From Dactylorhiza incarnata (Eukaryota; Streptophyta; Magnoliopsida; Asparagales; Orchidaceae): a stretch of DNA of 64,000 nucleotides. This document shows, one piece after another, positions 58,673 through 64,000 of this stretch. Within the stretch, counting starts at the first letter, position 1. Each line of letters opens with the position of its first letter. Under the pieces are notes generated by a model that was not told where the DNA came from, did not search any database, and saw nothing but the letters and a program-made list of their open reading frames with translations. The stretch is from NCBI GenBank assembly GCA_033032865.1, contig JAWHQI010000013.1, positions 2,790,001-2,854,000 of the forward strand, in the 5' to 3' direction. A program made the translations under genes and the position numbers.

Positions 58673-59788
58673 CTACTCTGAATCTTCATAACCAGCCCCG
58701 CTGCTCTCTGGACAATCTTCTGGAGGTCCTCGTCTCACAGCTTTGCCACGGCGAGTCCGCCTCACCGATTGGCGTGGCGGTTCTTCGTTCGGAACTTGCC
58801 ATTCGGCCTCTTCCTCCGGAGTTGGCTTTAACTTCAGACCCTTGACGAGAAACTTCATAAATTTCTGCATTCGACTACGGTCCTTCTTCACTTCCCTCTT
58901 GTGATCCTTTAATGAATCACGCAAATCATCAATGGACTCTCGTAGTGATCCTGCCCTAGAAATGGTCGGCTCTCTAATCTCAATCCCCGGATGAGCTTTT
59001 CTCTGCGGCTTCTTCACCTTCATTGAACCCGTATAATATATTTCCGGATAACAATCATCCAAATAAGCAGCTTGCACTATCCATCCATACTTCTTATAGA
59101 GTACACGCTGTATTATCGCCCCCATTGGCAGCGTATGAACCTTCACCCATCTTGGATGCTTTAATCTATACGCATACCTAATCTGAGACAGTATGAAGTC
59201 CGCCACATCAAAAAGCTCATCCTCCATAATATAGTATGTAAAGAGGGTCAACTGAGCCGTAATACTTCTTGTGTCTCCACTCTTCAACATCACTGAATTC
59301 CTTAATATATCTTGGACTAAGAACGCATCCGGAGTAAGTGAGGTAACTTCAGTGGTAAGAGTCTTTTTTTTATTCCCATGTAAACTCATGTTTACAAGGG
59401 TCCAATCTCTATCCTTTCGATAATTCTCCACTATATCAGGCATATTCTCACTCATCACTAGTCTGAATTCCTCTCGTAGATCAACATGTGTTATTTCCAC
59501 ATGTTGACCTTGGATCCTTGATCTCACTCCTCCATCCAATTCAGTGAAATTTGGGTCTTCCAAATGGTTATAAAATTCACGAATGAAAAAGGAAGAAAAC
59601 CCCTCTGGTGTGATTATTGAAATTATACCTGCGTTCGCAAGCCGATCATAGATATGATCGTGCTTTGGCGACTCAAATTCCACATACTTCGCTATTCCAA
59701 CAATAGCCTTCTCCACCCCCGGAAAAATTTGATATGAAGTATATGCATCTTCCGAAGTACTCTTTCGAGCTTTGGAACTGTAAGCCAT
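58673..59788 (-). CDS. Antisense extra ORF of element E (unknown function)
   Basis: An intact minus-strand ORF. I choose Met at 59788 (371 codons) over the upstream Met at 59941, because a splice-acceptor-like TTGCAG ends two bases before it and the extra 51 codons run through a palindrome pair. Residues 1-300 form a globular, mixed hydrophobic region (EDPNFTELDGGVRSRIQG, AITAQLTLFTYYIMEDELFD-like helices). The last 80 are basic (RRTRRGKAVRRG) with a helical linker (LRESIDDLRDSLKDHKREVKK). The layout recalls the 'putative plant transposon protein' domain seen as an extra ORF in plant retroelements, but this is a weak resemblance from memory. It lies between pol and the 3' LTR, opposite to pol. 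Confidence 0.7.
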   Translation of the reverse strand: MAYSSKARKSTSEDAYTSYQIFPGVEKAIVGIAKYVEFESPKHDHIYDRLANAGIISIITPEGFSSFFIREFYNHLEDPNFTELDGGVRSRIQGQHVEITHVDLREEFRLVMSENMPDIVENYRKDRDWTLVNMSLHGNKKKTLTTEVTSLTPDAFLVQDILRNSVMLKSGDTRSITAQLTLFTYYIMEDELFDVADFILSQIRYAYRLKHPRWVKVHTLPMGAIIQRVLYKKYGWIVQAAYLDDCYPEIYYTGSMKVKKPQRKAHPGIEIREPTISRAGSLRESIDDLRDSLKDHKREVKKDRSRMQKFMKFLVKGLKLKPTPEEEAEWQVPNEEPPRQSVRRTRRGKAVRRGPPEDCPESSGAGYEDSE

Positions 59789-59789
59789 T

Positions 59790-60334
59790 CTGCAATAACA
59801 TACAAAAATTTTGATTAAACATGGTATCACATTGTGCACTGGAACACTGTCGCCTAGGCGACAGTGACTGTCGGAAATTTCCGACAGCCCTCCAAGTGAT
59901 TTTCTCTCAAAATTTTTACATATACTTCCAGATCTACTCAAAATAAATGTTATTTCAACATCAAGTTTTTAAAAAATATATATATATATATTTTTTTTTT
60001 CAAATCAACATATTCTACAAATCCTTTACTATTCATCATCTTCCACCTTCTTCTCTAAACTAGATCTACAAAAATCCTTTAGAAAATGAACAAATGGAAA
60101 CCTTCATCACAAAATCAAAAAGAAATTTAACAAAGATAAAAATTTTAGCAAAAGATCCACCAAGATCCATTTGTTTTTAAACTAGATCTACATTTTTAAA
60201 ATCAAAAAAAATTCAAAACCTACACCATTCATCAAAAATCAAAATGAAAACTTCATCTTCTTTCTTCTCTCCTTTAAAAATCAAAAATCCCTAAACAATT
60301 TTGAGTTAAAAACATAAAAATCAAAATTCCATAC
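59790..60334 (-). other. Predicted 5'-UTR intron of the antisense ORF in E
   Basis: On the minus strand AAG|GTATGG at 60335/60334 and TTGCAG|AATGG at 59790/59789 bound 545 AT-rich bases. A palindrome pair lies inside (59854-59889). Splicing is inferred. Confidence 0.4.
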
Positions 60335-60428
60335 CTTAGATCTAGAGATGTCGCCGACTTCCGACAGCCTTCCTCACGTTTTTAACTCCAGGAAATGATG
60401 TACAATAGGGTTTGACTCGGTCTGATGC

Positions 60429-60485
60429 CCTTTTTATATTTTTGGCTGTCGCCCAGGCGACAGTGGGTGTCGGAATTTTCCGACA
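60429..60485 (-). promoter_or_regulatory. Putative antisense promoter of E, LTR-like module
   Basis: Read on the minus strand: palindrome TGTCGGAAAATTCCGACA (60485-60468), four bases, palindrome CTGTCGCCTGGGCGACAG (60463-60446), seven bases, TATAAAAA (60438-60431). The LTR has the same two palindromes, four-base-class spacing and TATA eight bases on (52417-52473). Confidence 0.6.
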
Positions 60486-61820
60486 GCTCCAAATGTACTA
60501 AAAAATCAATGTTGGGTCCCTTTGATGATCTACAATAATTATATGTCATTATTAATGCTTCACCTCATGACTTGATGACAAACCATGTGTTATTTATTTA
60601 AAAAAAAAACAATGACTTACATGTTTATATGATTTCATTTCCAAGCTATCATCGTATTGACACTTCTACTTAGTTGTTTAGACCATTGGAAATTGTTTTC
60701 GCATGCCTCTAAGTATGAGAAATTGTTTATCTATCATAATGAACTATCACGTTCACTTCTTTTGATCAATACATATGTGTACTTCTTTAATATATACATG
60801 GATCATATTTGCTTTAACATAATAAAATAGCACTTCTTAAATACAACTTTCACCCTTGATTTGTTAGCACAACAAAATATACACCATCTTTTGCGATTCA
60901 AGTGAATTCGGAGATCCTTGGTCATTTAAAAAAAATATATATCAATATATCAAAATTAAGATATCACAACATCTGTGATCAAAAAAATTAAAATAAAGAC
61001 AAGGATACTCCACCAAGCACTACTTACCCTCCTGATAAGTCTTAATGAGCATTGTGAGGTTAAGCACCTTGGACAGAATTGTAAAGTGTCTTGTGCAAAA
61101 GAAACATGGTTTTCTATTCATCTTGTGCTATATCTTCAAAGTCAAAGTTGCCTTTATGTGTTTTTATTATGTTCTACATTTCAATGATCATGTAAATTAA
61201 ATAGCTTCATATGTTTGATCTAAGTATCACATGTACACATCATTATGTTAAATAAATATTAATCTCATGAGAATTGGACCGAAAATATTCCATAATTCTA
61301 TACACTATTGTGTCTTTCTATGATACTTTCAAATGATCTTACTCATGTTTAAGTTCTTTCTTTCATTACTTCATATGGCTATACCGTCACTTCATGAGTT
61401 TATTCATACTATGGCATATTCCTATTATTTCATGGACTTCAATCATTTCCACAAAAAAAGGGTGCTTCCGCTTACTCTTTCTTTCTATATCCTATGTCCA
61501 TTCCATCAAGAACTACTTTTTTTATCTCATATTAACTTTTGCTAATATCAAAAGGGGGAGAATTAAAAGTATAAAAAGAACAATCACAAATCTATTACAC
61601 CTAAATATTCCACCTACACAATACATCATATATTTAGGGGGAGCATATATTTAGGGGGAGCATATATGTAGGGGGAGCTTTCATTTAGGGGGAGCTTTCA
61701 TCTAAAGGTAGATCATTTATTTTCAAGAAATATATATCATGTTAATTTTGTGCACACACCAAAGGTTAAAATCAACAATCTAAATAGACATGATTTCTTT
61801 TTATACGGATTTGTTATTAT
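60486..61820 (+). other. E distal 3' non-coding region with repeated purine tracts
   Basis: No gene. Blocks shared with L at 60690-61100. AAAAGGGGGAGAATT at 61550-61564, then four AGGGGGAGC copies at 61636-61694, before the LTR-adjacent tract. Confidence 0.75.
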
Positions 61821-61834
61821 CAAAAGGGGGAGAT
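61821..61834 (+). promoter_or_regulatory. Polypurine tract of E
   Basis: CAAAAGGGGGAGAT directly before the 3' LTR. Confidence 0.92.
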
Positions 61835-63121
61835 TGTTGGAGCATGCGTTTCGCACTCCTCCGGTTTGATAATAACAAAGTCCCGTTTGTATTTGATTCT
61901 ATTTTTATCAATGGTGTGCAGATAACAGGTATGAGATGTTCACATTTCTGCTGGAGCTAAAATTGAATGTGGGAAAATTTCACTGTCGGAAAATTCCGAC
62001 AGCCACTGTCGCCCAGGCGACAGCAGAGAAATTACAACTACTTCCCTCCACGGCAGATCGACGAAAGACAGTTTTGCGCTGTCGGAATTCCGACAGCGAT
62101 GTCGCCCAGGCGACAGCTCGGCGGTTACAACAACTGCCCACGTCTCCACCCACGACCGGCAGTTTTGCACTGTCGGAAATCCGACATCGATGTCGCCCAG
62201 GCGACAGCTCGACGGTTACACCAACTGCCCACGACTCCACCCACGACGGCACTCCAGCGGCAGTTTAGCACTGTCGGAAAATTCCGACAGTCACTGTCGC
62301 CCAGGCGACAGTGAATTTCTATAAATTGGTTCCTTTGGTTCGTGCATTCCAAGCTTTTGAGAATTCCAGTCCCTTCCTGAGTGCATACGAACCAGAGAGC
62401 TCCAGAACCTCCTCAACTCCCATTTGTGCAAAGAAGGATTGAAGATTGAAGACGAGATCGGGCGCGCTTCTACATCATCAATCATCTCGAGGCTTCAACA
62501 ATCCGTTCAGAGATCTGATTTTCTAGGGAGTTGTTCTTTTCATATTGTATTTTCATTCACATATTTTTCATTTTGTATTGGTAGGGGAAATCGTCGTCTT
62601 GCGTGCGGCGTCTAAGTCCTTGCGCGGCTTAGGGGAAAATCGCTTCCTTGTGCGGAGCGTCCAAGTCCTTGCGTGGCTTGGTGGGAAATCGTGGCCTTGT
62701 GTGCTACGTCTAGATCTTGGGAAGATCTAGAGGATAGGCTTAGGCTTGGTCTTGGGAGAGACAAGTGATAGCCTTCCGATCCTTGGGTGAAGGATTGGTA
62801 AACCAAAATTATTGTATTTTTTTATTATCATAATTGTGCTTTGATCTTAAGCATTGTTAAGATCATTTTTATTGTATGCAAATTTCATGATTAATATAAT
62901 TATGCTCTTTTCACTAATTGCAAATTTGTCTGCTTAAATCTTTATCTTAGAAATTTGTGTTTGGTTAAATACAAAAATTACATTGGTTTAAAATTATTTA
63001 TAAGTAACTTTTTAGTAAAGTAAAATCTCTTTAAAAAATTACTAAGTAAAAATTTAATTTTTAAACACACCCTTATTCACCCCCCCCCCCCCCCCCTCTA
63101 AGGGCGTCACACGATCCAACA
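61835..63121 (+). repeat. 3' LTR of E
   Basis: 1287 bp, about a dozen differences from the 5' LTR by eye. TATA box CTATAAATT at 62319-62327. C-tract at 63080-63096. Confidence 0.95.
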
Positions 63122-63278
63122 CTTACAACCTGTGTAAGCGGTCTCATTTCTTCGTGATCGCCATTTCGTGATCGATTTCCTTTTGTTCCAGCATCTTCTG
63201 TCTTAGTAACCTGCACTTCGCAGTTTTCCCCCATCCCCTTTAGTGTGAATTTTGGAGGTACCATTTTTGACACCAACA
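63122..63278 (+). repeat. 5' LTR of X2, part after E (with CTTAC duplication)
   Basis: Resumes CTTACAACCTGTGTAAGCGG and ends GACACCAACA, matching 16540-16699. The following bases (63279-63335) should hold the primer site, but I recognise no tRNA match. Confidence 0.85.
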
Positions 63279-63335
63279 GAACGAACACGCGACCTTCAGA
63301 TTCGAAGTGTCAGGTGAAATCCATAGACTTTCAAG

Positions 63336-64000
63336 ATGGCTGATCGCCGTAGAGGTCGTCCCCTGCGATCTCCCAGCGTTCCCCCTTCCGATCACAACCC
63401 GTTAGAAGCGCTTGAGCGCCGCTTCGAGCTTCGTGTTGAACAAGCTCTCCGTGAGGCCGCCCGAGCTAGGCAGGACGTCGCCTCTGTTCAGCAGGAGATC
63501 GCGCGGTCTCAGCAAGAGGCCGCTCGAGATCGGCAAGAAGTCGTCCGGACTCAGCAGGAGTCTGCGAAGCAGATTGAGGCTATGAACCAGGTTCTAGCCG
63601 CGATCTCCCAGAAGATCCTTCCTCAAACCTCTCAGGTCGCTACTCCTGACCGCATGGCAGGCGGTCACCCGAGCGATCACCCCGTCTTCCAGCCCGCAGC
63701 TCCTCAGCGATCTCAGCATGAGGAGTTCGCCGCCCGCCGTAATTCTTTCCGAGCCGCAGCCCAGGGGCCTCCGGCTCAGACCCTGAATTTTGAAGAAGGG
63801 TTTGCTTACCCCTCAAGATCCTCCTGCACCTTTTCTTCCTCCTCCAGGACCTTCTGTTTTTGGGGAGCCTTCCCCCTTTACCGATGAGATTCGTCGGGAT
63901 CTGATTCCTCATGGATTCAGAGAACCTCGCCTTCCAGTGTATACAGGAGAAACCGACCCAATGTGTCATCTTCAAGCCTTCGAGTCTGCTGTTGCCCTCA
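63336..64000 (+). pseudogene. gag: X2 gag, N-terminal part (Tat-like, runs off window)
   Basis: Met 63336, basic start (MADRRRGRPLRSPS), then a long coiled coil (about residues 25-95, Ala/Arg/Gln heptads) and a Pro/Gln-rich linker. The frame shifts by one base in TACCCCTCAAG (about 63807-63817). The next frame stays open to the window end and has IRRDLIPHGFREPRLPVYTG and TDPMCHLQAFE, the start of a Tat/Ogre-type capsid. It fixes X elements as plus-oriented. Confidence 0.8.

Larger units (their letters stand above)
51981..63121 (+). mobile_element. E: full-length Sirevirus-like Ty1/copia element
   Basis: LTRs of 1288 and 1287 bp differ by about 1 percent. It has a tRNA-iMet primer site, gag with two knuckles, protease-integrase, RT-RNase H, an antisense ORF and a multi-tract polypurine region. 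RT and RNase H motifs and long gag fit the SIRE lineage. Total 11.1 kb. Inserted in X2's LTR with CTTAC duplications. Confidence 0.95.

Noticed and set aside
59789..59941. Upstream Met giving a 422-codon antisense protein in E
   Set aside because: The added segment crosses a palindrome pair and a splice-acceptor-like site ends just before the Met at 59788, so the shorter form is preferred.
63279..63335. Primer binding site for X2
   Set aside because: No tRNA 3'-end complement recognised directly after the LTR, so none is annotated.

Overview
The window is flowering-plant nuclear DNA (probably a eudicot, but the sequence does not fix the species). It is almost entirely nested LTR retrotransposons. 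The evidence is plant-type Ty1/copia and Ty3/gypsy polyproteins, tRNA-iMet primer sites (TGGTATCAGAG), tRNA-Asp primer sites (TGGCGCC...), TG...CA LTR ends and matching 5-bp target duplications. I found one stretch of likely host DNA (about 41.3-45.4 kb), carrying the last three exons of an unidentified gene. No rRNA, tRNA or CRISPR array was seen.

Nesting on the left (working names). K is a copia gag on the minus strand (38.0-40.4 kb). It is split by a solo LTR called H2 (TSD TCTCC) and by copia element G, whose 3' LTR is H1 at 36513-38005. Inside G sit F (minus-strand copia, 16700-21341) and C (Athila-like non-autonomous gypsy, 21998-36309, TSD GAAGG). Inside C's 3' LTR sits D (minus-strand copia, 27992-35912). 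Inside F sits X1 (Tat-like gypsy; only its 3' part with 3' LTR 16217-16699 is in the window). Inside X1 sits AB, a 14.5-kb compound Athila-like element (1259-15782, TSD GGTCT). The deepest chain is K > G > F > X1 > AB.

AB has the order LTR1, interior A (gag-protease-RT-RNase H-integrase, broken by stops and frameshifts), LTR2 (diverged), interior B (one 413-residue ORF with two zinc knuckles, no pol), LTR3. LTR1 and LTR3 are nearly alike and share one target duplication, so the whole array looks like a single integration. C has a B-type interior with the same double-knuckle ORF.

On the right, a gypsy integrase relic (about 45.4-45.9 kb) precedes L, a decayed Sirevirus-like copia (about 45.9-51.65 kb). 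L's 3' LTR is cut by X2, a second Tat-like element whose 5' LTR begins at 51651. X2's LTR is split by E (51981-63121, TSD CTTAC), a full-length Sirevirus-like copia. X2's gag then runs off the window end.

The most notable theme is antisense genes between pol and the 3' LTR in two unrelated superfamilies. E carries an intact antisense ORF whose apparent promoter repeats, in order and spacing, the double palindrome plus TATA module of E's own LTR. X1 carries an antisense, apparently spliced ORF with its own TATA box and a motif shared with its LTR.
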